Counted from the first letter of the stretch, positions 1 to 12,443 are shown. The stretch is DNA of 64,000 nucleotides from Pseudopyrenochaeta lycopersici (GCA_003313425.1 NHZP01000037.1:434001-498000); one strand, 5' to 3'. Notes: generated by a model from the letters alone, not told the origin. Numbers and translations: made by a program.

Positions 1-3000
1 AAGCATTAAGATAAGGGCGAAGCCGCCTTCTTTATAAAAGCAATTAACTCCCGCACTAAGCAATTAGCACAAAAGGCTGACGCTATGCGGTGGTATAGGC
101 GAATAGGACACCTAGGACTAGCAGTAATTAAGCACTTAGTCTAATAATCTAAGGGGGTGCGCATTAAAGGAATTACTACTGTATAATGCAACGCATATAG
201 AAGAGCTAAGACTAGACGCTAGATAAGACGCACACCCTAAGTAAACAACTAAGGCCCTAGGGAAAGACTCGCTATTAACTTCTACACGTACGAGGAAGGA
301 AGTTTAACAAAAGAGAAGAGTTAGATACTAGTTACTAATTAGTACTCTGGTTTTATGTAGGATTTCTACTTTAAGGATAATTAACTCAGAAAGTCTATTA
401 TCAGGTTTCTGGATATTATTGTCTGCTTCCTAAAGAAGCAGTACAATATTACAGTTAAGGTTATTAAATGCGACGGAGAGATTAGGACTACTAAACCTAA
501 AGTTTTAAGATAGTGTACCGCGCGCTTAATTTAATTAGAGCCCTCCGCCCTATACACTCAATCTTAGAATAGTAGAGCTGAACGCTTAGGGGGTGTAGTA
601 AAAGATAAATCGCGCATAATACAATTAGACGCAAACCTACTATAGGAACTGTAGCTAGAGATTATATAAGTAGCAGTGTACCTATATAATTGAACGCTAA
701 ACTACTTAAACGCCTAGAAGTTACCCTACGAAGTTTTCTTTACTACGGCAGCCCTATATAATAGCATAATTACCTCCTTACAGAAACTAAATTAGGCCTA
801 TCTTAAGGTATATAGTTATAAGGCATTCGCCCTTACTAATAATACACTTTAAGGTAAATTACGACTCTAACGTCTTAACTCTAGAGTATAGATAGGATAC
901 CTTATTAGATACTAATCCTCTAATATCTACAGAATCTAGATTCTATCTATAGCTAAAGTAATTAGTACTTAAGATGTAGTATTTAATAAAGAATTACTAT
1001 TTAACGGGAAGACGGAAGACCTTATAGACAACCTTATGCACAGTACGTTAAACGAGATAGCTGCATAGATAAGGACAGTTGAACTGCCAGAACTAACCCA
1101 TAAGGAACCAGAGACCTAAACATTCTATAAAGACGACACTATTTAAGACTCTAAAACAACCTAGTAAGATAACTAACTAGGTTACTATTAAGGGAGGAAG
1201 ATTAACTACACCTACCCCTCTCTACTAACTACTCCGCCGCCAGTAGCTCTGCTTACGCAACTATTATCTAGCGAGTATTAAGGAGATAGCTAAATAACAT
1301 CTAGCTTATTAAAAATAATTCCTTAGGAAGCAGCCTTTATAGCGGGCACCTAAGTAGGGCACGTTAGAACCTATAATAGGAAGATAATTAATAAGGCCTA
1401 GATAAAGCGAATGTTAGCCTAAGGATTAAAGCTATATTAAAGCGAGTTACTGCTGCTGCTAACTTCTTATATAGGAATTAAGAAACATCCTCTCTATAAA
1501 TAGTTTAAGGAAGCTAAGAAAGAGTACCTTAAAAGCTATTATAAGATAAAATTATAGTCTAAAGTGCTAATAAAGAAGATTAAACTAATAGGATAACAGA
1601 TCCTTAATTATATGTGGGTGTATACCTATAAACTAGATAAGAACTATTACTTGCTAAAGTGTAAGGCGCGACTTATTGTCTAAGGTAACTAACAAAGGAA
1701 TATTACCTTATAAGACACTTACGCAGCTACTCTTGCTAGCCGTTTATTCTGAATGCTGATGGTAGTAGCAGCTTACTATAATCTGGAGCTTAAGTAATAT
1801 AATGTCACAAACGCCTTTGTCTATGTAACTATAGATTAAGAAGTATACATAAGAATGCTCTACGGCTACTAAAAGCCCGGAACAATACTCTAGGTAAATA
1901 AGGCTTTATACAGTCTCTAGATCTCCCCTCTCCTCTAGTAAAAGGAATTTACATTAACTCTTAAGAAACTTAGCTTTTAGAACGTCCCTCACGAGCTATA
2001 CTGCCTAATTAAGGACGGAATTATTATATTCTTCTATGTTAACGATATTATTCTTACATATAGTAAGCAGAAGGAGACTAAAGCCTAATAAGCGATTTAA
2101 CATCTTAGAGATAAGTACTCTATTACAGGTAGAGATAATCTTTAATAGTTTCTTAAAGTTAAAGTTATTAGGAACTAAGAGCAGCGCAAGATCTAGCTAT
2201 TATAAGCGGCATACGCGGACAAGATTAGCCGCTTAGTTAACAGAAAAGACATCTAACATAACACTCTAATGGCAGCTATTAAACTAAAGCCCTAAGACAG
2301 CCTAGCAACTCTATTAGAAATTAACAAGTACTAACGCAAGATTAGATCTCTGCTATATGTAGCTGTTACAACCTAACTAGACATCGCCTTTGCAACATTA
2401 AGACTAGCCCGATTCCTTATGAACCCTAGCACTGAGCACTATACAGTAGCTGACTAAGTTCTCCTTTACCTCCAAAGCACTAAATCAAGATCCCTTAAGC
2501 TTAGTAGAGATGACTGTCTTGAAGTAGTAAGCGATGCCTCGTTTACAGACAACACAATCGATAGAAAAAGCTCGCAGGGATACATAATTAAGTTATTCGG
2601 CGGTTTGATTGCTTAGAAAGTAAGTAAGTAAGATACAGTTATAACATTAACTACAGAAGCTAAGCTTCTTGCGCTATTATAAGTAGTAAAAGAAGCTATA
2701 TTTATATCACGACTACTTAAGGAACTGCAAATTAATCTGCCTAAAGACACAATTATAATATAATGCGATAACACTTAAACTATCTAGCTAATTAATAATA
2801 AAGTCTTACGGCTGCAAACTAAGCTCTGGCATGTAGACATTTATAATTATTAGCTAAGACAGGAGGTGTTAAGAAGAAGTATTTAGGTCATCTATGTCTA
2901 ATTAGCTGACATGCTAGCTAATAGCTTTACAAAGGCGTTGCTAGCTAATAAATAGACATAGTTTCTAAGCTGAATAGGCCTTATAGAGCTCGCAGGAAGT

Positions 3001-3399
3001 AGAGAAATAACAGCAGCACGCCTTAAAGAGATCTAAAGCTAAATTGAGAAGCTAGAGATTGAACAGGCGTAGCTAGACAGCGATTAATGCTCCCTGTACA
3101 CGACCTCTAGATTTACTAGAAGACAACGGAAGTAGTTCTTGTCTAGCTTAAAATGGTTTCTAAGCTGAGGGGGTGTGTTAGATATAAGATAGGTGCCTGG
3201 AAAGAGTATGCTGTTAGATCTATAGCACAGCAGCGAGCGTACGCGATACTATATTGTAGCACATAGCTCAGGTGTAACCACTTAGCACACACACTACATA
3301 AAAAGGACAAAAAAAAATAGAAAAGAACGGGGACAGCATCAATACAATAAAATAAAACCCATCAACATACCTCATCGCATTTGAGTATTCTATCTGACA
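1..3399 (+). mobile_element. Copia retrotransposon C1, 3' portion, RIP-degraded
   Basis: This is the downstream part of a Ty1/Copia LTR retrotransposon, cut by the window edge. Read through its stops on the + strand it shows a GAG-pre-integrase stretch near 80-145, integrase, reverse transcriptase with a YVNDI active-site remnant near 2035-2055 (family: YVDD), and RNase H with an SDASF motif near 2526. It ends in an LTR at 3176-3399. It matches the complete copy at 54055-59398 with a constant offset of 55,999 bases, so there is no net insertion or deletion over 3.4 kb. Hundreds of TAG/TAA codons in place of CAG/CAA show that it is dead. Confidence 0.9.
3176..3399 (+). repeat. 3' LTR of Copia element C1
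   Basis: 224 bp beginning TGTTAG and ending CTGACA, directly after a purine-rich tract (AAGCTGAGGGGG). It is nearly identical to the LTRs at 54055-54279 and 59175-59398. The left LTR of this copy lies outside the window, so its target-site duplication cannot be checked. Confidence 0.9.
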
Positions 3400-4440
3400 A
3401 GCGTACTATATAAGAGCTAGGCCTAATACCTCTTATAAGTATAAAGATAATTATATAATACTATATACTCTTACTTAGCTAACTTATACTTAAGGTACTA
3501 AGCGCTTTATTCTAAGTAATTTATATATAAACTTTAGTAATAGATAATATAGACGTAGTACGTGATATTTACGTAATACTTTTTATCTACTATCTATCTT
3601 AGTCTACTATATTAGCAGCGCCTAACTTTAGCTATAGTAGTAATCTTTTAGTAAAGATTCTTACTAAAATAAGCTAAAGTTATAAGATACTTACTAATTT
3701 ACTAGTAAATCTACTAAAATATTACTTTCTTTTAAACTCTAAGTAGCTTTAAGTAAGGTAAGATAACTAGGCTATAACTAAAAGCTAATAAGAGTAATAA
3801 GTAAATTGCTAGCTATTAATAGAGTTATATAGTCTATCTAGAGTAGTATAAAGAGTATACTATAGCTATAGTAGATATAGTAGTTATAACTATAGTATTC
3901 TTATTCTACTTAAGAAAGGTACTAAAAGTAAATTCTTGTTTTAGCTCTCTAAAGTAGGTAATTACTACCTTATAGAAAAAAATATAGAAAAGCTTTTAGA
4001 TAGAATTAGATTTTTTATATAAGTTCTAGAAACTTAACTTCTTCTAGCGCACAAACTAAAGAACTAGATAGTAATTAGCTAGGTGCTGAGCACTGTTAAG
4101 AATCTGGGCACCATAATACCCTAGGGGGATAGGTAGTAGATTATTTATACTTAGTTATTATTATAGTTATAGTTTAGGTAGAGTCGCGTTACTATAGTAA
4201 ATAAGACTGTGCGCTACTACTCTTATAGATAACTACCTATCTATTATATAAGGTGTACCTAACTATAAGGGTTCTTTAGATAGAGAGCTAGTTACTAGCG
4301 TATAGTAATAATATAAATAGAGCTATTAGAATCTCTTTTATAGCCCCTAATTTTTAGTAAGAGTGTAAAGCTATAAGTTTATTCTACGTCTCTTATTTGC
4401 GGTATTCCTATGTTCTGTTTCCTGATTAGGTTTAGCTTAA
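3400..4440. other. AT-rich RIP-degraded stretch, no gene seen
   Basis: About 1 kb of TA-rich sequence with stops in all frames. Composition matches the transposon relics elsewhere in the window. I could not assign it to a family. Confidence 0.5.
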
Positions 4441-4446
4441 CACTGC

Positions 4447-4834
4447 CTAAACACGGGCATTTCTAGTGGGAATGCTAGACACCTCTAGGACAGAGATTGC
4501 TCGTACACCAAACTCGATAGCCTCATTGTAATCGAAGCTGAAATATGTTGCCAAACACTCCCGCAACACTAAAACGTTAAGCCAATCAAGCCGATTAATC
4601 AAGCTTCGTATCAAGGTTTGATTTGATTGCAAAAATACTACGACGAGGCTTGGATTGATCGAATTGACCATCGTCAAGCCAACCAATCAAGTGCTTGATT
4701 ATTGCTTGGCTGTTCACATCTCTGCCTAACCGGCATAGCATATTGATAGCAATACGCTGGTCTATATAGGCCATCATTGCGCTAGTAGGCGTCTTCGTTC
4801 TGATAATATGCTCTATCCTGGGGCTCCCCCGCAA
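4447..4834 (-). other. Unrecognised open stretch downstream of the P450
   Basis: Two overlapping minus-strand frames of 79 codons each (4834-4595 and 4686-4447) lie just past the P450 stop. The composition is gene-like rather than RIP-like. I recognise no domain. Several TTGATTGG-like words recur inside it, which may be low-complexity repetition. It could be a gene fragment or ordinary 3' flank; no splice joining the two frames is convincing. Confidence 0.2.
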
Positions 4835-4842
4835 ACGTCGGA

Positions 4843-6846
4843 TTAGGGGATGGTACTTTCGCGAGGCCCAGGTATCATATGTCTGCCCCTACTTTCTACT
4901 CTTACGAACATCGCCGGCTTGCACCAGAAAGTGTCCACTTTTGTATCCCGATCCCAGTCCAGTTCATCATTGACTAATTTCATGTCCAAGTTATACACAA
5001 GTTTTGCCACAAGAAGGCGCATCTCTAGATTTGCAAGACTATATTAAGGTCGTGTTAGCTTTCTATTCCGTAACCTTTATTTAAGTGCATCGCCTAACAC
5101 TTACTTTTTACCGATGCAAGCTCTTGGGCCAATAAGAAATGGCTGACTTGCAGCCAGCCGATCCTCCTTCTCGAGCCATCGCTCTGGCAGGAACTTATCC
5201 GGTTGGTTGAAGTTATATGAATTCCTATTCATGGCCACAGGGTTAGAGGAAACTTCGGTCTAGCGCTCTGTCAGCACTATGTCTTGTTTAAAAGGCACAG
5301 GATTTCTGCCTACCCCTTTAGGCACGTAGTAACCGCTAATCTGCGCTCCGGGAGACACGCGTGGGGGCCCATTGGGCGACGGAGGAAACATTCGGAGACC
5401 TTCGTTGATGCAGGCAGCCAGGTATGGGAGCTCCTGAACCGCTTGCGGAGTGATATTTTGATCGCATTTAAAGTGGTTCTGCAATTCAGTGACTAGGTTT
5501 TGCATTGCTTGAGGCGTTCGTAGTAGCCAATACGTTATGCCGGAGAGCGCTGATGCTGTTGTCTCGCTACCTGCTACACTACATCGCTCAGCAAGAGACG
5601 CTAGGTTTGAAAAATCACTTACACGAAGGTAGAGGCAGAGACGGTAAGGAACTGCTCGTTAAGCATACCGTCCTCGTCTGGCTGATCAAGCAGATAGGAC
5701 ATGAAATCTTTGCGATCCGTTTTCATGGCCATACGCCTGTATACATTGGTCAAACAGCTCTTACAATGGAGGAACACAGTAATAGAGCGACTTACTTTGC
5801 AACCTTTTCCTTGCTATATGCATAGTTTTGGCGCCTGGCTGCTAACATCTCTTTACTTATTAAAAAGGGTCGAACTAGCGTCTGTATCCATGGGAACCGC
5901 CGAAGGACATCGCCCCAGATGATAGTCGAAGCGTGGTCGTGGATGAGCGCTACCCAAGGGTGTGTGCTAACTATGCCGCCATTAGTTTTTGGAAGCATCA
6001 GACACAGCGAAGCATGTCTTGCCATTCTTCAAGCATCCAAAAGATTCTCCGAATGCTAAATCTCCAACAATGTCTGCAGTGAACCATTGGAACCACAGCG
6101 TTATGTCCACACCACTGGTGCTGCTGCCATGCGCAGTGATTTGCTGAACGAACAGATCGCAATAGGATTGAACAGTGGGCTCATGGCTTCGCAAAGCAGT
6201 GGCCGAGAACGCATGAGCAAGGAACTTGCGCTTCTTCCCATGAGCGACAGGATCTCTTACGGCAACTAGAGAAGGCTCTCCTCCATTCACGAAACCGTCG
6301 TATAGCGGAGCCTTCGGGAAGTTGCGAGAAGCAGCATGGCCGTAGATGGCATTGCGAGACGACAAAGCGTCAAAAGAGAGTTCGTTCGGCGCAATGCGAA
6401 CGACAGGTCCTATGCTCAATTACTTTTTTGCTTAGGCTGATTTATTAGGAATGAATGCATACCATATTTCTGGTGCAGCTCCGTGATACAAAAGGGTGTT
6501 CGTTTGCTCCAGACTGCCTGAGCGAACCAGATCTGCGAGAAGATTAGTATGCATGTCGATATGGGTTTTGTGGGAAGGAAGTGAAATGACTAACGTTCGA
6601 TAGAGCGGCAGCTTTGGGTCCGGGGAAATTGGCAAGCGGATGAAAGAAAAGCAAGTATATAATGCGACTTGCTGTGTATAACTATAGACAATTATCTATT
6701 AGCTCATTCATGTAAAGCGAATTTACGATGCGATTGTACGAATGTAGAAAGAACGACATGCATACCGCCAAAGGTGCTGTGAGTAGAATCATTAATGTCA
6801 TAACAGAAAGTGTTTCGAACTTCGGGAAAATTGTTAACAAAGTCAT
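4843..6846 (-). CDS. Cytochrome P450 monooxygenase (nine exons, intact)
   Basis: Heme-thiolate monooxygenase, probably ER-anchored, resembling the fungal isotrichodermin C-15-hydroxylase-like P450 group; substrate unknown. Exons: 6846-6727, 6681-6595, 6532-6463, 6409-6023, 5970-5796, 5736-5623, 5578-5314, 5259-5105, 5038-4843; they sum to 523 codons. Seen: an N-terminal hydrophobic helix, then FHPLANFPGPK near residue 60, I-helix AGSETT near 320, ExxR (EGLR) near 378, PERW near 430, and heme loop FLIGPRACIG with Cys near 454. One intron (6022-5971) appears to use a GC donor; the apparent TAG at 5260-5262 is the acceptor of a 54-nt intron. An alternative start at 6900 would add 18 residues. 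It diverges from BVMO1 across a short shared promoter, which suggests co-regulation. Confidence 0.91.
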
Positions 6847-7163
6847 TCTGAATACTAGTGTGAGGTTGTATGCTAATGCTGTGGGACGAAAATTGTACAA
6901 GATGTACTCCGACCAGAAGTATTACTCACCTACTTCTTGAAATGGAATTAGGGGTTGCCGCGGCCCACGGTCCGCGGGATGTGTGCCACGGAATTACATT
7001 CCTTGGGATGCTTAGCTCATCCACCTTCGGCCCGTCCTCGCCAACATGTGAGATTATGCTTATACCCTTTTGAGTCATTATAATATCATATGTCATGAGT
7101 TGGACATCTGAAAATATTCAGACAGTCGAGACTCACCTGACGCAATCTCGAGATGACTGAAGC
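6847..7163. promoter_or_regulatory. Divergent promoter between P450 and BVMO1
   Basis: About 317 bp separates the two divergent start codons (264 bp if the upstream P450 start is used). It contains a CCGCGG palindrome near 6958-6979 (bases GGTTGCCGCGGCCC...GTCCGCGGG), a plausible kind of site for a Zn2Cys6 regulator such as the one encoded nearby. Regulation is inferred from layout only. Confidence 0.4.
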
Positions 7164-9345
7164 ATGGGGCGAATGGTGGCCCGTTTAGTGAACAACCTCC
7201 ACCCTCCGACTACCTTGAATCCATCTATCATGATGAAATTCGACAAAAGAAGGGAGCAAAAAATTTCGGGCCCCAGCCAAGTAAAGGAGGTAACGCAACC
7301 CCAGCATTTGGTTGACAACACTAAAAGTGAAAAGGTCGAATCAACAGCAGATGAGGCGCATCCGAATCCCTGGTATCGGCAGACTTTCTACAACTACAAA
7401 GTCCTCGAGCAACCAATATACTCCAATCGCAAAATTCGTGTTATAGCTACAGGAGCAGGAGCTAGTGGTATACAAGCCGCATACCAGATCGGAAAACTCA
7501 TGGAGAACATTGATCTGGTTGTATATGAGAAGAACACCGGGATTGGAGGAACGTGGCTAATGAGTAAGTACCCTGGATGCGCCTGTGATATCCCGTCGCA
7601 TTGCTATCAGTTTTACTGGAATCGCACTCCCGACTGGAGCTCCTTGTAAGTCGCCTTAGTGTCTGTGAATGTTCGGGCTAATGTGAGGCCCATAGCTACT
7701 CTCCAGCTGCGGAGATACTTCACTATTTGCAGGGAACGGTCGATAAATTTGACCTACATGGCTTCTTCAAGCTGAGACATGAAGTTCTAAGTTGCGTATG
7801 GGACGAACAGGAATCCAAGTGGTTCTGCGCCATTCGGCGGCCAGACGGGAGCGGGTTCGCCGATAAAGCTGATTTTTTGATAAATACGAGCGGCCCTATC
7901 AGGTAGGCAAACAAGTGGCACAGAATAATAGAGCGCGGGATTGACAAATTCATCAGTATTCTTAAATGGCCGAATATTGAGGGTCTGGAGACATTCAAGG
8001 GCAAGCTCATGCACACCGGCCCTTGGGACGACGCCGTGCCCCTCGCTGGTAAAACCGTGGCTGTCATCGGCTCCGGCTCATCCGCTGTTCAGCTTGTGCC
8101 GAGTATTCAACCTTGTGTGGGGACCCCTGAATCAGTCATTGAGGGTGCAATATTAATGTTGGGTACATAGGCGTTGGTAAACTACTCAATTTTGTACGTT
8201 CACCTGTGTGGCTCACGCCCAGGTTCTCTGCAAAGTATGCCGGACCGAACGGTGCCAACTTCAAATGTGCATAAACCTAACATTCCTGTTTGGGAAGATG
8301 CTAACGATTGTCCAGATTCTGAAGACCAGAAGCAACAATTTCGGTCCGATCCTGAAGCTCTCGAAGAATATATTCGACTCATAGAGGCAGATCTTGGGGG
8401 TCGGTTTCCCATGGTACGTTCTCTCCGATGCGACTCGGAATGACAAAACTGAGCAATATCAATCAGCAACATCAGAACTCACAAGTACAACGGCTTGCTC
8501 GCGACAACGTGGAAGCTCGAATGCGTAAAATTATTGGCAGAAGTTGCATCGCGGATCAGCTGATTCCTAACTTTGGCCTAGGCTGTCGGCGGCTGTCGCC
8601 CGGCGACGAATACATGCGCTCGTTCGACAAGGACAATGTGCAATTCATCCCTTCAGCTGTCGCTCTGTTTACTGAAGATGGAATTGTCGATAGCACAGGT
8701 AAAGAACATAACGCGGATGTCATCATATGCGCAACCGGCTACGATACGAGCTTCGCACCCACCTTTCCCGTGAGAGGCCGGTCTAAGATAGACCCCAAAA
8801 CCTTTATGAGCAGCTTTCCTTGGCCCTATAATGGTATAATGACACCATTCTTTCCTAATTTCGCCTGTACGTTGATACTCTTTCCTGGATGAAGCCTTCG
8901 GAGAAAACTGATCGTACCAGATGTTCCCGGTCCAGGAAGCCCTGGCAGCCACGGTGGCATTTTTGCAATAGTAGAGTGGCAATTTTGATGGGTACGAAAG
9001 ATCTTAAAGAAATTGCAGCGCGAGCTCATCAGATCGACTGAGCCCAAAGCCGAGGTTGCCATAGAACATTATTATCAACAGCACTCGTTCATGAGGCCAC
9101 TAGTTTACAGTCAACCCTGTGCATCTTGGTACAAGAATGGCCGTGTTGTGGGACCTGTCTGCGCCCAATACCCAGGTTCACGCCTGCATTGGCATGAACT
9201 CCTTCGGAAGGTACGATACGAGGACTTTGATATACAATATTACCGATTTGCGTACCTTGGAAATGGGTATATCAGAGACGATATCAAGGGTAAGGATTTG
9301 ACATGGTATTTCGATCATTTGAAGTGGCCAGAGAAGACACCATAG
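7164..9345 (+). CDS. Baeyer-Villiger FAD monooxygenase BVMO1, with one in-frame stop
   Basis: FAD/NADPH flavoprotein that would convert ketones to esters or lactones. Exons: 7164-7645, 7696-7902, 7957-8114, 8171-8266, 8316-8413, 8467-8866, 8921-9345; total 622 codons. Seen: FAD-binding GAGASG at residues 97-102, BVMO fingerprint FKGKLMHTGPWD at 243-254, NADPH-binding GSGSSA at 268-273, and an ATGYDTSF motif near the end of exon 6. The only defect is TGA at 8986-8988, after residue 502, where BVMO2 has arginine; this fits a single CGA-to-TGA change. The frame then stays open to 9345 and remains similar to BVMO2. A 48-nt in-frame intron (8971-9018) could skip the stop but would delete residues conserved in BVMO2. 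It is probably a recent nonsense allele; an assembly error cannot be excluded. Confidence 0.88.
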
Positions 9346-9654
9346 ACACATGAACGGCGCATGGCAGGGCTGATTTCGAATTTTGATCTAGTAGGCTATG
9401 GATAGGCGACAGGTTAGCTCAGCAGCGTTTTGGACAGTTGTACATATAGCCCCCTCTCCCTGAGACCTTCAAGTCAGCCAAGTTTCTCCTCCTTCAAATA
9501 TAATCGTTCACGTGTTACCTTGGGGTAATAGGTAGTGACCACACGTCACCAGATGTATTGGCCGGTCGCTTATGCCAACATGACACGAATATCATCGACT
9601 ACTGTACATCTCCAGTCGGACAGCCATGGGAAACTTTCACCCAAGCATACCAGC
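9346..9654. other. Spacer between BVMO1 and the transcription factor
   Basis: Convergent 3' flanks of BVMO1 (+) and the regulator (-). No open frame or repeat was recognised. Confidence 0.5.
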
Positions 9655-11992
9655 TCAATCCTTCAGAGGCGACCCTTGCAGCAGAGCCGATGGGGTTAAA
9701 TCCACCTCTGAGACAACTCCATTGTTCATCATAGCCTGATCAAAGCATGATGTAGCTCGTACAATGGCAAGAAGCTGACTTATCGACGCTCCACCGCCCG
9801 CAAGCTGCTGTGCATGGCTAGGGCGAAGACATACAATTTGCGTTCCCTCCGCGGATACTCTGGGATCCGCATCAATAGATTCAACAGCCGCATTGACAGT
9901 CCGTATCAGAACACCGACAACTGGAAACCGCTGCTTCATTGACTCGAGCGCGTGAAAGCACAATCGCATCGAAGGATCTTTGTTTCGGATTTCCGTCAGA
10001 TTCCGCAGGCGAAAGTCCAAGAGTTTGATCATAGTTGCACAAGCAAGCATAGAAGACCTTTCATGTCCATTAGTCATCGCACATGAAAGCTTGGTAGTCA
10101 AAGGTATCAATGGATGGGAAACACACAAAGAGATATGGAGTTTTTTGGTAAGACCCAAGCGGACCAGCTCTTCAATTGAGTTTATAGTCTCAGAAGCTGC
10201 AGCACGAGTTCGCTCCCAGGATGACTGTAGCAAAAGCTGGACGCTTCCAGACCATGACTTGACTGCGAAATCAACTATGTGTCGTTGCGGCTGGTTCAAA
10301 ATGATCGAAACGATGCTGAAAGGATTTCGTCAGTCTGTCAACATGAACGTGACGAAAAGCTATGGGAGGGTGCTCACTTGTACCCAACGAGCACAAAATT
10401 CCGATGCATAATCAGACATCTGTAGATCTCCTCACCCACATCCAAGCAGCTCAGATCCTCGGTTTGGAAACATTGCTTCCAAACTTTCAGTTCCGTATTC
10501 GCTCGGTCCACGTCCAAGAGATGCTCCATAAGCGATGGGATTGTTCTAATCTCCATCGACGCTGCTCCCGGGGCAAATCTCGCGTACAGGTGTTTGTACC
10601 CCAGGGTCGTCAAATCAGTTAAATGAATGAAGAGTTTGGCGGCGACTTCTCTTGAGAGTCCTTGGTAAGCTCCCGCAGCGTGGGATTCGTCCAAAAGGTC
10701 TTCTAGAGCGAGTCTTTCCACGTTGTGATCCCGGGGATTGACCAAGGGTGCTCGTCTATAAGTAAAGGCAAGAATCATGTCTCTCACAACACAAGCCCAC
10801 CATACTCGTCTCAGTAACTGTCCACGTGCGATATTTGAACTATAAATCGTTTCCTCTTTGTTTAGATTGAGATCTTTTGCAAGGGCCAGGGCTCCACTGA
10901 GCCAGAAATTGTTGCCACGTGAAGGTTGAGTTTCAAGCGCGGGGACCCAGTACGAAAACATCAGTAAAGCCTGTAATCGGGACAATTTGGTCGTATTGAC
11001 ATCGAAGTCAAACAAAAGCTTGGTGAGCCCAGATCAGAAATGCAGAAATAATGTTTCGCAATCATACATACCCTTGCTCTTTCAAAATGCGCAGCTTGTG
11101 CCTCTGTTACGGATGAGAAACCGCATTCCTCTATACTCGCCTCCCTTAGGTACTATCATATTTAGTCAAACCAGATCTGAGATAGCATGCGAACCCTTAC
11201 GTACCGAAGTCGCCGCGAATATCATGGCTCTGTAAAGGAGTAAATCTGTTGTTTGGAGACCCACAGTGTAGTCGTTGCGGAACTCCCGTTCGTTGAGAAT
11301 GGGCAATAGAGGCTGGACGTATAGAAAGTACGCATCGACAAGCTCATCCTGGACCATAGGGGGCGGAAGATCAAAAACCCGTCGTGATGACAGGTACGCA
11401 AAATCTTCTTCAGGAAGACGCTCGCTGCACTGTGCAAACGAGCGTAGATTGCCACTGATCATCCCTAGGCTACAAGTTGAGTCCGAACCATCGGCACCAT
11501 GTCTCTCGCCGATAGCTTGTTCGGGCTCGATGTGTGTTTGTTCCTCAGCTATGGGAATAGCAATTCCTGAAAGGATCTGCTCTGAAGTAGGGGAAAGTGT
11601 ACTATGAAAAAAGCCAAAGTCGTTCATAGAATGTACTGTTAATGGGGTCACGGGAACGTTTGAGGCGTTGCTGTTTACAAAAAGGTTTGGAAAATCCATC
11701 ACGCCCGTGTCGCTTTGATCAGCGATCGCTCTAAGAAGCCAGTAAGAGTAAGCCTGCATCTTAAGAGGTAGGCGTAATTCGAGCAAACTGACCTGCGTTT
11801 CCGAATCTCTGTAGTGCATGAGATGCCTTCGATGCGGCATCTGACACAAGGCAGTCCGCCGAGTACATCACAGCGTACCTTATGGGAGCGGCACTCCGTG
11901 CACGCTACAGCCGCCCGCTTCCGACGGCGCTCCAGGTCACTAGGGATAGCGCAGGGAAGATAATCTGGCATTGAAAGAGAAGTGGCAACCAT
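9655..11992 (-). CDS. Zn2Cys6 fungal transcription factor (cluster regulator candidate)
   Basis: Nuclear binuclear-zinc-cluster regulator, 702 aa. Exons: 11992-11793, 11730-11205, 11152-11072, 11018-10378, 10315-9655; 703 codons in total. Seen: basic stretch RRRKR at residues 22-26, then six cysteines at 31, 34, 41, 49, 52 and 59 (CX2CX6CX7CX2CX6C). The middle part carries the fungal-specific transcription factor domain, with signatures such as FSYW, LSGALALAKDLNLN and LLRRVWWACVVRD. This resembles the cutinase transcription factor (CTF1) group; that comparison is from memory of the family. The first intron (11792-11731) is inferred: a nearer AG would give an intron of only 39 nt. Position beside P450/BVMO1 suggests a pathway-specific activator, not shown by sequence. 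Confidence 0.92.
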
Positions 11993-12172
11993 ATTAACAG
12001 CTTCGTGTCAGAATTGTGGCAATGAGCGAACGCATGGCAGATTGAAAAGGGCTGGAAGAGTGTGCCAGGAGGACTTGTGTTTTAAAACGGCATGGCGTTT
12101 TAGCCTAGCGTGAAACCCCGCAAAGCGCGATTTTATCTCCGTTTTAAAGCCGAGCACATATAATTCACGTTA
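11993..12172. promoter_or_regulatory. Upstream region of the transcription factor gene
   Basis: 180 bp between the regulator start and a MITE. The MITE now sits within 200 bp of the start codon and may have displaced the original promoter. No specific site recognised. Confidence 0.3.
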
Positions 12173-12443
12173 ACGTAAACACGTAGCGAGTCGCGCCCCT
12201 AAGCGAGTCGCGCGTCCTATCAACTTTCTTAACCTATCCTACTTTAATCTAGAACAATTCTATAACTAATAATTAGAATACTTTTAAATAAGAGTAATAT
12301 TTAGCTTATAATTATAGTAATATAAGCTAATTAAATATAAAGTAATAAACCTACTACTAGAATCTTTAACGTTCCTAAACCTATACTACGCGACTAACAT
12401 ACGCGCAACTCGCTTAGGGGCGCGACTCGCTATGTGTTTACGT
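12173..12443. mobile_element. MITE, 271 bp, Tc1/mariner-type ends
   Basis: Terminal inverted repeats of about 45 bp: the left arm begins ACGTAAACACGTAGCGAGTC and the right arm is its reverse complement with a few C-to-T differences. TA dinucleotides flank both ends (12171-12172 and 12444-12445). The interior is AT-rich and non-coding. Confidence 0.85.

Noticed and set aside
2036..2236. 66-codon + frame
   Set aside because: Out of the pol frame within Copia C1; a chance frame between RIP stops.
5260..5262. Apparent in-frame TAG in the P450 between the VPKG-coding and TEVSSN-coding bases
   Set aside because: It is the acceptor of a 54-nt intron (5313-5260) with a CTGAC branch site; splicing restores a continuous frame.
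5284..5922. Plus-strand frames at 5284-5496, 5505-5825 and 5701-5922
   Set aside because: Shadows of the minus-strand P450 exons.
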